A stretch of DNA of 64,000 bases from Pseudomonadota bacterium (GTDB lineage: Bacteria; Pseudomonadota; Gammaproteobacteria; Steroidobacterales; Steroidobacteraceae). The notes under the pieces are model-generated. The model saw nothing but the letters and a program-made list of their open reading frames with translations, was not told where the DNA came from and ran no database searches. The stretch covers positions 930,001 to 994,000 of the forward strand of contig JBBCGI010000001.1 of NCBI GenBank assembly GCA_037200975.1, read 5' to 3'. Below, one piece after another: positions 15,910-24,240 of the stretch (position 1 is the stretch's first letter; each line of letters starts with the position of its first letter). Position numbers and translations under genes: made by a program.

Positions 15910-17208
15910 ATGCGTATTGCCGTCATCGGTTCGGGCATCTCCGGCATGGTCGTCGCGTCGCGACTGCATCGTGACCATGACGTCACGGTCTTCGAGGCCG
16001 GTTCGCATATCGGCGGTCACACCCACACCCTCGACATCGACTGGCAGGGCCGGCGCTACGCCGTCGATACCGGGTTCATCGTCTTCAACGACTGGACGTA
16101 TCCGCGTTTCATCGCGCTGTTGAACGAACTCGGCGTCGAGTACCGCAGCTCCAACATGAGCTTCGGCCTGCGCGACGAACGCACCGGGCTCGAATACAAC
16201 GGGAGGTCGATCAATTCCCTCTTCGCCCAGCGTCGCAATGCGTTCTCCCCCGGGTTCCTGCGCATGATCGCGGACATCCTGCGTTTCAATCGCGCCAGCC
16301 GCGAATTGCTGGCAGGCACGGACGACACGCTCACTCTCGGGGAGTATCTGGCGCGCAACCGCTACTCGCGCGCGTTTTGCGAGCACTACATCGTGCCGAT
16401 GGGCATGTCGATCTGGTCGGCAACGGAAAGCGCGATGTTGTCGTTTCCGGCGCGTTTCTTCGTCGAGTTCTTCGACCGGCACGGATTCCTGAACGTCGAC
16501 GATCGCCCGGTGTGGCAGGCGATCAAGGGCGGCTCGCGCGAGTACATGACGAAACTCGCCGCGCCCTTCCGCCAACGTGTCCGCCTCAATACGCGGGTCA
16601 CGCGTCTACGGCGCGACGCCGCCGGTGTGACGCTGAACACCACGGCCGGCGGGCCGGAGCGCTTCGATCATGTGTTCATCGCCTGTCACAGCGACCAGGC
16701 GTTGCGGCTGCTCGACGACGCCTCCGCGGCGGAACGCTCGATCCTCGCGGCATTCCCGTATCAGGAAAACGAAGCCGTGCTGCATACCGACGAAAGCCTG
16801 CTGCCGCGCACGCCGCTGGCGCGCGCCGCGTGGAATTTCCACCTGCTCGACGTGCGCGACAATCGCGCGCGCGACCGCGTCGCCCTGACCTACGACATGA
16901 ACGTGTTGCAGTCGCTCGATGCGCCAGTGAAATTCCTGGTGACGCTGAATCGCAAGGCCGACATCGACCCGGCGAAGATTCTCGCAACCGTCACCTGCCA
17001 TCATCCGGTCTATCTACCGGCCGGGGTGGCGGCGCAGAGGCGGCGCGGCGAGATCAGCGGCATCAACCGTACGTTTTACTGCGGGGCGTACTGGCGCCAC
17101 GGCTTTCACGAAGACGGCGTGGTAAGCGCGGAGTGGGCGCTGGATGACCTCGCGCGCGCGATCCACGCCAACTCCGCCGCCCCACTCCAATTATTGAAGG
17201 CCGTCTGA
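15910..17208 (+). CDS. NAD(P)/FAD-dependent oxidoreductase of the cyclopropane synthase cluster
   Basis: 432-aa flavoprotein of the amine-oxidase/protoporphyrinogen-oxidase type. The N-terminal dinucleotide motif is IAVIGSGISGMVVASRL (residues 2-18), then FEAGSHIGGHTHT and the VDTGFIVFNDWTYPRFIALL block. Mid-protein MGMSIWSATESAMLSFPARF and a C-terminal YCGAYWRHGFHEDGVVSAEW (FAD-contacting) are typical of the family that travels with DUF1365 and CFA-synthase genes. The exact reaction is not known to me; a role in modifying unsaturated membrane lipids is inferred from context. DUF1365 follows 3 bases later. Confidence 0.92.
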   Translation: MRIAVIGSGISGMVVASRLHRDHDVTVFEAGSHIGGHTHTLDIDWQGRRYAVDTGFIVFNDWTYPRFIALLNELGVEYRSSNMSFGLRDERTGLEYNGRSINSLFAQRRNAFSPGFLRMIADILRFNRASRELLAGTDDTLTLGEYLARNRYSRAFCEHYIVPMGMSIWSATESAMLSFPARFFVEFFDRHGFLNVDDRPVWQAIKGGSREYMTKLAAPFRQRVRLNTRVTRLRRDAAGVTLNTTAGGPERFDHVFIACHSDQALRLLDDASAAERSILAAFPYQENEAVLHTDESLLPRTPLARAAWNFHLLDVRDNRARDRVALTYDMNVLQSLDAPVKFLVTLNRKADIDPAKILATVTCHHPVYLPAGVAAQRRRGEISGINRTFYCGAYWRHGFHEDGVVSAEWALDDLARAIHANSAAPLQLLKAV

Positions 17209-17211
17209 ACG

Positions 17212-17997
17212 ATGCACAGCGCGCTGTACACGGGCTCGATCCAGCATCGCCGCTTCGGTCCGTCCCGCAATACCTTCCGCTACGCCTTGTTCATGAGTTA
17301 CATCGACCTGGCAGAACTGCCGCGGCTGTTCGAGCGCCGCTGGTTCTGGTCGATGCGCCGGCCCGCGCTGGCGTGGTTCCGGCGCGCGGATTTTCTCGGG
17401 CCGGCCGACGTGCCGCTGGACACGGCCGTGCGCGACCTGGTGCACGAACGCACTGGCGCGAGGCCGCGCGGACCGATCCGGCTGCTGACTCACCTGCGCT
17501 TCTTCGGTCACAACTTCAACCCGGTGAGTTTCTATTACCTGTTCGATGCAGCGGACACGCGCGTGGAAACCATCGTCGCCGAGATCACCAACACGCCTTG
17601 GAAAGAACGCCATGCCTACGTGTTGCCCGTGGCCGGTGCCGCGCGCGCGGGTGGGCGCGCGTTCCGCTTCAGTTTCGGGAAGCAGTTTCACGTCTCGCCG
17701 TTCTTGCCCATGGACATGCGCTACGAGTGGACCTTCGGCGTGCCCGGCAGCGGTCTACACGTCCACATGAAGAACTGGCGCGACGGCGCGGCCCAGTTCG
17801 ATGCCACGCTCAACCTGCGCCGCCAGGAAATGACCGCGGGTGCGATGGCGCGCGCCCTCATCCAGTTTCCGTTCATCACCGTACGGGTAGTGACGCTCAT
17901 TCATTGGCAGGCCCTCAAGCTGCTGTGGAAGCGGACACCGTTCCATTTGCATCCTTCCAAACGCCCACTTCCGCAGGGAAAGGCGCAGCCGGGTTAA
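17212..17997 (+). CDS. DUF1365 domain protein
   Basis: 261 aa. Conserved family blocks: LYTGSIQHRRFGPSRNTFRY at the start, the RLLTHLRFFGHNFNPVSFYY segment, EITNTPWKERHAYVLP, FSFGKQFHVSPFLPMDMRYE and a C-terminal LIQFPFITVRVVTLIHWQAL. DUF1365 proteins are nearly always found between an FAD oxidoreductase and a cyclopropane-fatty-acid synthase homologue, as here. The biochemical role is unassigned; a part in converting membrane unsaturated fatty acids is inference. The cyclopropane synthase gene begins 7 bases downstream, so the three genes form one operon. Confidence 0.93.
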   Translation: MHSALYTGSIQHRRFGPSRNTFRYALFMSYIDLAELPRLFERRWFWSMRRPALAWFRRADFLGPADVPLDTAVRDLVHERTGARPRGPIRLLTHLRFFGHNFNPVSFYYLFDAADTRVETIVAEITNTPWKERHAYVLPVAGAARAGGRAFRFSFGKQFHVSPFLPMDMRYEWTFGVPGSGLHVHMKNWRDGAAQFDATLNLRRQEMTAGAMARALIQFPFITVRVVTLIHWQALKLLWKRTPFHLHPSKRPLPQGKAQPG

Positions 17998-18004
17998 CTC
18001 CACC

Positions 18005-19294
18005 ATGAACACGGACTCGCCTCTCCTGCTGGACAGTTTCGAAATGCCTCGGCCCGTGCGCGCCTCGCTGCTGGCGCAGCTCGGCCGCAAACTGCTGCTC
18101 AAACAACTCGCATCGTTCGAACACGGCGAGCTGCGCGTCATCGAGCCGGATGGCACGGCGCACCTGTTCGGCAAACGCCGCGCCGGCTTCGACGCGGCCT
18201 GCACGCTGCACATCACCCATCCGCAGACCTTTGCCGACGCCGCGTTCGGGGGAACCGTGGGTGCGGGCGAGGCTTACATCCGCGGCCTGTGGCGCTGCGA
18301 CGAAATGGTCGATCTGGTGCGCATCTTCGTCGCCAACCGCGACCAGATGAACCGCATGGATTCCCGCTGGGCGTTCGCGAGCCGTCCGCTGCTGCGGCTG
18401 TTCCACTGGGCAAATCGCAACAGCCGGAACGGCAGCGCGCGCAACATCGCCGCGCACTACGACCTGGGCAACGACCTCTACAAACTCATGCTCGACGAGA
18501 CGATGGCGTATTCGTGCGGAATCTTCCCGCGTCCGGATGCGTCCCTGGTCGTCGCGTCCACGGCGAAATTCGAGGCGGTCTGCCGCAAGCTCGACCTCCA
18601 GGCCACCGACCATGTCGTCGAGATCGGCACCGGCTGGGGCGGCTTCGCCATCCACGCCGTCGAGCGGTACGGCTGCCGCGTGACGACCACGACGATCTCG
18701 CGCTCGCAATACGACTTCGCCGTGCAGAAGGTCCATTCGCTCGGCCTGTCGGACCGCATCACGGTGCTGTTGCAGGACTATCGCGACCTCGAAGGCCAGT
18801 ATGACAAGCTCGTGTCGATCGAAATGGTCGAGGCGGTGGGCGCACGCTTCCTCGATGGCTACTTCGAACACTGCGCGCGGCTGGTGAAACCCGACGGGGC
18901 CATGCTGCTGCAGGCCATCACGATCCAGGACCAGTTCTACGAACAGGCGTTGAAGTCGGTCGACTACATCCAGCGCTACGTCTTTCCGGGCAGCTTCATC
19001 CCGTCGGTGGCGGCGCTGACGAAGTCGCTGGCCAGGGCCACCGACTTCAAGATCTTCCACCTCGAAGACATAGGGCCTCACTACGCCCGCACGCTGCGCC
19101 TGTGGCGCGAGCGGTTCTTCCGCAACCTCGGCAAGGTGCGCGAGCTCGGCTACAGCGACAGTTTCGTGCGGCTGTGGGAATACTACCTTTGCTACTGCGA
19201 GGGAGGATTCATGGAACGCCAGCTCGGCACGGTGCAGATGTTGTTGACCAAGCCCGGTTGCCGTCGCAAGCCGTTCACGGCTTCGGTGATCTGA
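18005..19294 (+). CDS. cfa: cyclopropane-fatty-acyl-phospholipid synthase family methyltransferase
   Basis: SAM-dependent methyltransferase acting on double bonds of membrane phospholipid chains. 429 aa. An N-terminal lipid-binding part (about 1-130, with FGGTVGAGEAYIRGLWRCDE) is followed by the catalytic domain: ARNIAAHYDLGNDLYKLMLD, then ETMAYSCGIF, the SAM motif VVEIGTGWGGFAIHAVE, TTTISRSQYDFA and VSIEMVEAVGARFLDGYF. The C-terminus with YYLCYCEGGFMERQLGTVQM matches the family. It lies in operon with DUF1365 and the FAD oxidoreductase. Homologues in such clusters can make cyclopropane or methyl-branched chains; I cannot tell which. Confidence 0.93.
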   Translation: MNTDSPLLLDSFEMPRPVRASLLAQLGRKLLLKQLASFEHGELRVIEPDGTAHLFGKRRAGFDAACTLHITHPQTFADAAFGGTVGAGEAYIRGLWRCDEMVDLVRIFVANRDQMNRMDSRWAFASRPLLRLFHWANRNSRNGSARNIAAHYDLGNDLYKLMLDETMAYSCGIFPRPDASLVVASTAKFEAVCRKLDLQATDHVVEIGTGWGGFAIHAVERYGCRVTTTTISRSQYDFAVQKVHSLGLSDRITVLLQDYRDLEGQYDKLVSIEMVEAVGARFLDGYFEHCARLVKPDGAMLLQAITIQDQFYEQALKSVDYIQRYVFPGSFIPSVAALTKSLARATDFKIFHLEDIGPHYARTLRLWRERFFRNLGKVRELGYSDSFVRLWEYYLCYCEGGFMERQLGTVQMLLTKPGCRRKPFTASVI

Positions 19295-19322
19295 GGCCCA
19301 TCGCGCGCGTTATCATGCGCGC

Positions 19323-20756
19323 GTGAACGATCTTCACTCCATTCCGCGTCAGCTGGCCGAGCTCCTCGACCCGCCGGCCCTGCTGACCGACCCGGCGGTC
19401 ATTGCGCCGATGCTGCGCGATCATCGCGCGTTGTACCGCGGCCACGCGGTGGCCGTGATCGCACCGGCCGATACCGCCGCGGTGGCGCGCGTGCTCGCCT
19501 GGTGCAACGAGCACAAGGTCGGAGTGGTGCCGCAGGGCGGCAACACCGGATATTGTGGCGGCGCGACTCCGGACGCCTCGAGCAGCCAGGTGCTGCTGTC
19601 GCTCGCGCGGCTCAACCGGGTACGCGCGCTCGACACGACTAACTACACGATGATTGCCGAGGCGGGCTGCATCCTCGCGAAACTGCAGGCTGCCGCGGCC
19701 GAAGCCGACCGTTACCTGCCGCTGTCGCTCGGCAGCGAGGGCAGCTGCATGCTGGGCGGCAATCTTTCCACCAACGCCGGCGGCCTCAACGTCATCCGCT
19801 ACGGCATGGCGCGCGAACTCGTGCTCGGCCTTGAAGTCGTGCTGGCCGACGGCCGTGTCATGGACACACTGACCGGGCTGCGCAAGGACAACACCGGCTA
19901 CGACGTGAAGTCGCTGTTCCTGGGCGCGGAAGGTTCGCTCGGCATCATCACGGCGGCCTGCCTCAAGCTCTATCCCGCGCTGCGCTCGTTCGCCACGGCG
20001 TTCGCGGCCGTGCGCGACCCCGATGCGGCGGTGTCCCTGTTAGGCGCGTTGCGCGCCGCCAGCGGCGATTGCGTGAGTTCCTTCGAGCTCATCCCGCGGA
20101 TCGCGGTGGAGTTGACCGCGCGCCACATCCCGGGCGTCGTCGATCCGCTCCCCGCGCCCTCGCCCTGGTACGTGTTGTGCGAGCTGTCCTCGTCGCGCGC
20201 CAACGAACCGCTCGAAGCCCTGCTCGAAAAGGCGCTGGGCGAGGCGCACGAATCCGGCTGGGTGCTGGATGCCGCCCTGGCGCTCAACCAGCGAGACCGC
20301 GAAGCCTTCTGGCGCCTGCGTGAATCCATTCCCGAAGCGCAGCGCAAGGATGGCGCCAGCCTCAAGCACGACATCTCCGTGCCGGTCTCGCAGGTGCCGC
20401 GGTTCATCGCTACCGCCGGCGCGTGGGTCGAGCAGCATATTCCGCAGGGCGTGCTCGTCGCCTACGGACATCTCGGCGACGGCAACCTGCACTTCAACAT
20501 CAATCAGCGGCCGGGCGCGCTCGTGGCGCAGCTGCAGGCCGTCGAAGTAAAGGCGAAACGCGCCATCCACGACCTGGTGCGCGACTTCGGCGGCAGTTTT
20601 TCCGCGGAACACGGCATCGGACAGCTGAAGGTGTTCGAGCTGGAGCGCTATGCCAATCCGGTGGAGCTCGACGTCATGCGCGCCATCAAGAAGGCGCTCG
20701 ATGCGAACGGCATCATGAATCCGGGCAAGGTCCTCAAGCCTCCGCAAGGCCTCTGA
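19323..20756 (+). CDS. FAD-linked oxidase, D-2-hydroxyglutarate dehydrogenase type
   Basis: 477-aa flavoenzyme of the GlcD/D-2-HGDH family from GTG 19323. FAD-binding PCMH domain (about 35-215): GVVPQGGNTGYCGGATP, the SLGSEGSCMLGGNLSTNAGG segment, and DNTGYDVKSLFLGAEGSLGI. The C-terminal FAD-oxidase domain has LKHDISVPVSQVPRF, VAYGHLGDGNLHFNIN and FSAEHGIGQLKVFELERY, the metal-site histidine motifs of this family. Likely oxidises a D-2-hydroxyacid, passing electrons to ETF or quinone. The next gene resembles L-2-hydroxyglutarate oxidase, so the pair may clear both enantiomers. Confidence 0.9.
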   Translation: MNDLHSIPRQLAELLDPPALLTDPAVIAPMLRDHRALYRGHAVAVIAPADTAAVARVLAWCNEHKVGVVPQGGNTGYCGGATPDASSSQVLLSLARLNRVRALDTTNYTMIAEAGCILAKLQAAAAEADRYLPLSLGSEGSCMLGGNLSTNAGGLNVIRYGMARELVLGLEVVLADGRVMDTLTGLRKDNTGYDVKSLFLGAEGSLGIITAACLKLYPALRSFATAFAAVRDPDAAVSLLGALRAASGDCVSSFELIPRIAVELTARHIPGVVDPLPAPSPWYVLCELSSSRANEPLEALLEKALGEAHESGWVLDAALALNQRDREAFWRLRESIPEAQRKDGASLKHDISVPVSQVPRFIATAGAWVEQHIPQGVLVAYGHLGDGNLHFNINQRPGALVAQLQAVEVKAKRAIHDLVRDFGGSFSAEHGIGQLKVFELERYANPVELDVMRAIKKALDANGIMNPGKVLKPPQGL

Positions 20757-20768
20757 TACATTGCGTGC

Positions 20769-21869
20769 ATGGCTGACCAGGTAGATTGTGTGGTCATTGG
20801 CGCGGGGGCCGTGGGGCTCGCCGTGGCGCGCGCGCTCGCATTGCAGGGGCGCGAGGTGCTGCTGCTCGAAGCCGAAGCGCATCCGGGCACGATTACTTCG
20901 GCGCGCAACAGCGGCGTCATCCACGCCGGCCTCTACTACGCACCGGGCAGTTTCAAGGCGCGGTTCTGCGTGGCGGGAAATCGCGTCATGTATCCGTACC
21001 TGGACGCGCGCGGCGTCGCGCACAACAACTGCGGCAAGCTCATCGTCGCGAATGGCGCCGAAGAAGAAAAAGTTCTCCAGCACCTGCTCGAACGCGCGCA
21101 CGCCAACGACGTCGACGGAGTGCGGCTGATCTCGCAGGCGGAGGCGCTGAAGCTCGAGCCCGAGGTGCGCTGCAGTGCCGCGCTGTTGTGCCCGACCAGC
21201 GGCATCGTCGATCAACACGAATACATGCACGCGCTGCACGGCGATTTCGAGAACGCCGGCGGAACGCTGGTCGCCAATTGCCGCGTGGAGAGCCTCACTC
21301 GTACGGCACAGGGTTTTCTCGTGAAGACCGGCGGAGACAGCGCCACCGAACTCGAAGCGCGCTTTGTCGTGAACAGCGCCGGGCTCGACGCGGTGGCGTT
21401 GCTGGCGAAGATCGACGGCTACCCGCGCGATCGCATCCCGAAATTCCATCTCGCGCGCGGCAACTATTTCACCGTTGCGCATACCTCGCCGTTCCACCAC
21501 CTGATTTATCCCGTGCCGCAGGCCGCGGGGCTCGGCATCCACGCCACGCTCGATCTCGGCAAACGCGTGCGTTTCGGGCCGGACGTCGAGTGGATAGATC
21601 ACATCGACTACCACGTGAACGTCGCGCGCGGCGCGGTGTTCTACGACGCGATCCGCCGTTACTGGCCCAGGCTCGCCGACGGCGCGCTGGTGCCCGACTA
21701 CACCGGCATTCGCCCCAAGCTGCATGGCCCCGGCGAACCGCAACCCGATTTCCGCATCGAGACGACGGCCGACCACGGCCTGCCGGGCCTCGTGAACCTG
21801 CTCGGCATCGAGAGCCCGGGATTCACGTCCTCGATGCCCATCGGTGACTACGTCGCCTCGTTCGCCTAG
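20769..21869 (+). CDS. NAD(P)/FAD-dependent oxidoreductase, L-2-hydroxyglutarate oxidase (LhgO) type
   Basis: 366-aa DAO-family flavoprotein. CVVIGAGAVGLAVARALALQ (FAD site, about 8-27), EAEAHPGTITSARNSGVIHA (typical of LhgO/L2HGDH), the GLYYAPGSFKARFCVAGN segment, then NNCGKLIVANGAEE and a C-terminal LLGIESPGFTSSMPIG. Probably oxidises L-2-hydroxyglutarate to 2-oxoglutarate, a metabolite-repair reaction. It begins 12 bases after the D-2-hydroxyacid dehydrogenase gene. A broader hydroxyacid or glycerol-3-phosphate-like oxidase is possible but less likely. Confidence 0.9.
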   Translation: MADQVDCVVIGAGAVGLAVARALALQGREVLLLEAEAHPGTITSARNSGVIHAGLYYAPGSFKARFCVAGNRVMYPYLDARGVAHNNCGKLIVANGAEEEKVLQHLLERAHANDVDGVRLISQAEALKLEPEVRCSAALLCPTSGIVDQHEYMHALHGDFENAGGTLVANCRVESLTRTAQGFLVKTGGDSATELEARFVVNSAGLDAVALLAKIDGYPRDRIPKFHLARGNYFTVAHTSPFHHLIYPVPQAAGLGIHATLDLGKRVRFGPDVEWIDHIDYHVNVARGAVFYDAIRRYWPRLADGALVPDYTGIRPKLHGPGEPQPDFRIETTADHGLPGLVNLLGIESPGFTSSMPIGDYVASFA

Positions 21870-21879
21870 AGTCGCGCGT

Positions 21880-22812
21880 ATGCGCAAAATCCTGCTCGCC
21901 TTCTTCGCCGTCTCGGCTGCCGTTTCGCTGTTTGCCTGCAGCAGGCAGCAACCGCCAACGCCCGCCGCCGCGCCTGCCGCGGAGGACAAATCCGGACCCA
22001 GCGAGGGCGCACCGCGTATCGCCATCGCGCCGGACGGCGTACACGTGCAATACCGCATGTACGGCAAGGGCGAACCCGCGCTGGTGTTCATCCATGGCTG
22101 GTCCTGCGATTCGAACTACTGGCGCGAACAGGTACCGCTGTTCAAGCAGAAGTACACGCTGGTCACCGTCGATCTCGCCGGCCACGGCGGCACCGACGGC
22201 AACCGCAGCGACTGGACGATGGCGCGCTTCGGCCAGGACGTGGCGACGGCGCTGGCGGCCGTGCCCAACCAGCAGCTCATCCTGGTCGGGCATTCCATGG
22301 GAGGCAATGTCGCGATCGAAGCCGCGCGCCTGCTCAAGGGCCGGGTCATCGGCATCATCGGCGTCGATACGTTCAAGTCGATCGGCGCGCCGCTGCCGAC
22401 CAGGGCGCAGGTCGACGCCATCATCAAGCCGTTCGAGGCCGACTTCATCGGCAACACGCGCTCGATCGTCAGCGAGCACTTCTTCGCTGCGAATGCCGAC
22501 CCGCAGCTCAAGCAGAAGATCGCCTACGACATGTCGCTGTCGCCGCCGCGGGTCGGCATCCCCGCGCTGCGCGCGATCCTGGAATACGACTTCGCCGAGC
22601 CGCTCAAGGACGTCTCCGTGCCCATCGTCGCGATCAACTCCGACCTGGGCGAGCCGGTGAACGAAGTGCGCATCCGCAAGCTGCTGCCGAAGTTCCGGCA
22701 GGTAATACTCGCCGGGGACGGGCATTTCCTCATGATGGAAGATCCGGCCCGTTTCAACCCGGCGCTCGAGAAGGAAGTCGAGGCCCTGCTCGGCAAACCC
22801 GCGGGTAGTTAG
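21880..22812 (+). CDS. alpha/beta hydrolase lipoprotein
   Basis: 310 aa from ATG 21880 (MRKILLAFFAVSAAVSLFAC), a lipoprotein signal with lipobox LFAC (Cys about 20), followed by a Pro/Ala-rich linker. The hydrolase core shows FIHGWSCDSNYW (oxyanion region), VDLAGHGGTDGN, the nucleophile elbow GHSMGG and a likely acid in AINSDLGEPV, with the catalytic histidine in LAGDGHFLMMEDP. It probably acts as an esterase or amidase anchored in the envelope; substrate unknown. It lies between LhgO and a DUF4112 gene with gaps of 10 and 4 bases. Confidence 0.9.
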   Translation: MRKILLAFFAVSAAVSLFACSRQQPPTPAAAPAAEDKSGPSEGAPRIAIAPDGVHVQYRMYGKGEPALVFIHGWSCDSNYWREQVPLFKQKYTLVTVDLAGHGGTDGNRSDWTMARFGQDVATALAAVPNQQLILVGHSMGGNVAIEAARLLKGRVIGIIGVDTFKSIGAPLPTRAQVDAIIKPFEADFIGNTRSIVSEHFFAANADPQLKQKIAYDMSLSPPRVGIPALRAILEYDFAEPLKDVSVPIVAINSDLGEPVNEVRIRKLLPKFRQVILAGDGHFLMMEDPARFNPALEKEVEALLGKPAGS

Positions 22813-22816
22813 ATAG

Positions 22817-23305
22817 ATGGACGCCCGGAGCGAAGACGGCAGGCGTGGCCTCGAACGTCTGCGCATGCTCACGGTGTTGTTCGATCAGGCGTTCGGCATT
22901 CCCGGCACACGTTTCCGTTTCGGTCTCGACGCGCTGTTCGGCCTCGTGCCCGGCCTCGGCGACCTCGTCGGCGCGCTGGTGGCGGTCTATGCATTACACG
23001 TGGCACGGCGATTGCGCGCTCCGCCCGAGATTCAGGCGCACATGCTCAGCAATATCGCGCTGGATGCCCTGGTCGGCACGGTGCCGCTCGTCGGCGACAT
23101 CTTCGATTTCGTGTTCAAGGCGCAGACGCGCAACCTGGCGCTGCTCGAAGGCTGGGTGAAGACTCCGCACCGGACCGCGAAACGCAGCAAGTGGGGGCTG
23201 ATCCTGATTCCGGCCGCGATCATCCTGGTGTTCGCGACGCTCACCATCCTCGGAATCTGGATGCTGTTCATCCTGTTCCACTGGCTCTTCACGCTCGGTA
23301 GCTAG
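22817..23305 (+). CDS. DUF4112 membrane protein
   Basis: 162 aa. The LLxDxxFxIPGTxxRFGLDALFGLVPGLGDL pattern is visible (LFDQAFGIPGTRFRFGLDAL followed by FGLVPGLGDLVGALV), then a second copy-like motif ALVGTVPLVGDIFDFVFKA. Two hydrophobic helices follow near the C-terminus (GLILIPAAIILVFATLTILG, then IWMLFILFHWLF). These features match DUF4112, membrane proteins of unknown function. The TAG stop (23303-23305) overlaps the stop of the convergent CpeT-like gene in a shared CTAG. Confidence 0.88.
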   Translation: MDARSEDGRRGLERLRMLTVLFDQAFGIPGTRFRFGLDALFGLVPGLGDLVGALVAVYALHVARRLRAPPEIQAHMLSNIALDALVGTVPLVGDIFDFVFKAQTRNLALLEGWVKTPHRTAKRSKWGLILIPAAIILVFATLTILGIWMLFILFHWLFTLGS

Positions 23306-24240
23306 GAACCCTGCTCACCGGTCACGGGCACGACCGGCGCGCAGTCGATGGCCAGCCAGCCGATATCGATGCCGACCCGCGCGGCGTTGAGCGAAGTCCA
23401 GCTCGAGGCGATGGTTTCCCCCTCGCCGCGCGCGGCGGTCAACGTCATCACCAGCGATTCGCGCCCTTCCGACAGCGGCCAGTCCCGGCCATGCAGCTCG
23501 AGCTGCAGTTCGCGGCCATCCGGCGTGCGGAAACGCGCGCGGCCGCCCCGATCGTGCAACTCCACCGTGTCGATCGGCTTGCGTTTGCCAGCATGATCTT
23601 GCGCGGCCCAGGAAATGGCGCAGGAAAACAGGCGCGCCTCCTCCAGATCCACGTGCGGAAAGCCTGCGATTTCCTCGGTCAGCTCGTCGTTGCCGAGCGC
23701 CAGCTGCCGCTTGCGATACCAGAACAGACCATCGCCGATGACGACGCGATAGTCGAGCCAGCGCTTCTCGGCGGCGGCGGAACCCGGACAGCCGCGGCCG
23801 CGTGTACCGCCCCGAAACTGCCCGCCCTCGCGTTTCAGATACAGATCGCAGCCTGCGACCGATTCGACGTCGTCCGGCCCGAGCGCCGCGGAATTCCCGG
23901 AACCAGACTTGCGCGTGAACTGGCGCAAATGCAGCGTGCCGTCGGCGGCGATATCCGGCTGGATGGAGAGCAACACGCGACGGCGCAGCTCGAAGGGCTC
24001 GTCGTACGGAAATTCCTCGACGTACAACACGTGGGTACCGAGCCAGGGAAGCTGGATGCGCCGCACGTCGATCTGCACGCGCGTTTGTTCGGTCAGAGGC
24101 GCGAGCGGTGAATCCTGTGCCGCCCCGATGATGAGTTCCTCCGACATGTCGTACATGCCGGTCCAGAGCTCGGTCAGCGCATCGCGTTCATCGGCCGCGG
24201 CGCCCGCCGCGCCCGCAAGGGTCGCGGCGAATGAAATCAG
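23302..24240 (-). CDS. CpcT/CpeT-like (DUF1001) secreted protein
   Basis: About 312 aa. The body (ALTELWTGMYDMSEELI..., THVLYVEEFPYDEPFELRRR, LGPDDVESVAGCDLYLKREG, GGTRGRGCPG, WLDYRVVIGDGLFWYRKRQL) fits CpcT/CpeT-like proteins, named after cyanobacterial bilin lyases but widespread in non-phototrophs with unknown roles. It has a hydrophobic Ala-rich leader ending near GAAAD, so export is likely. The start is unclear: the frame has no ATG, GTG or TTG near the tesB stop; CTG at 24240, overlapping that stop (CTGA), is my best guess. The next ATG (24408) would overlap tesB by about 170 bases. Confidence 0.72.
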   Translation of the reverse strand: MISFAATLAGAAGAAADERDALTELWTGMYDMSEELIIGAAQDSPLAPLTEQTRVQIDVRRIQLPWLGTHVLYVEEFPYDEPFELRRRVLLSIQPDIAADGTLHLRQFTRKSGSGNSAALGPDDVESVAGCDLYLKREGGQFRGGTRGRGCPGSAAAEKRWLDYRVVIGDGLFWYRKRQLALGNDELTEEIAGFPHVDLEEARLFSCAISWAAQDHAGKRKPIDTVELHDRGGRARFRTPDGRELQLELHGRDWPLSEGRESLVMTLTAARGEGETIASSWTSLNAARVGIDIGWLAIDCAPVVPVTGEQGS

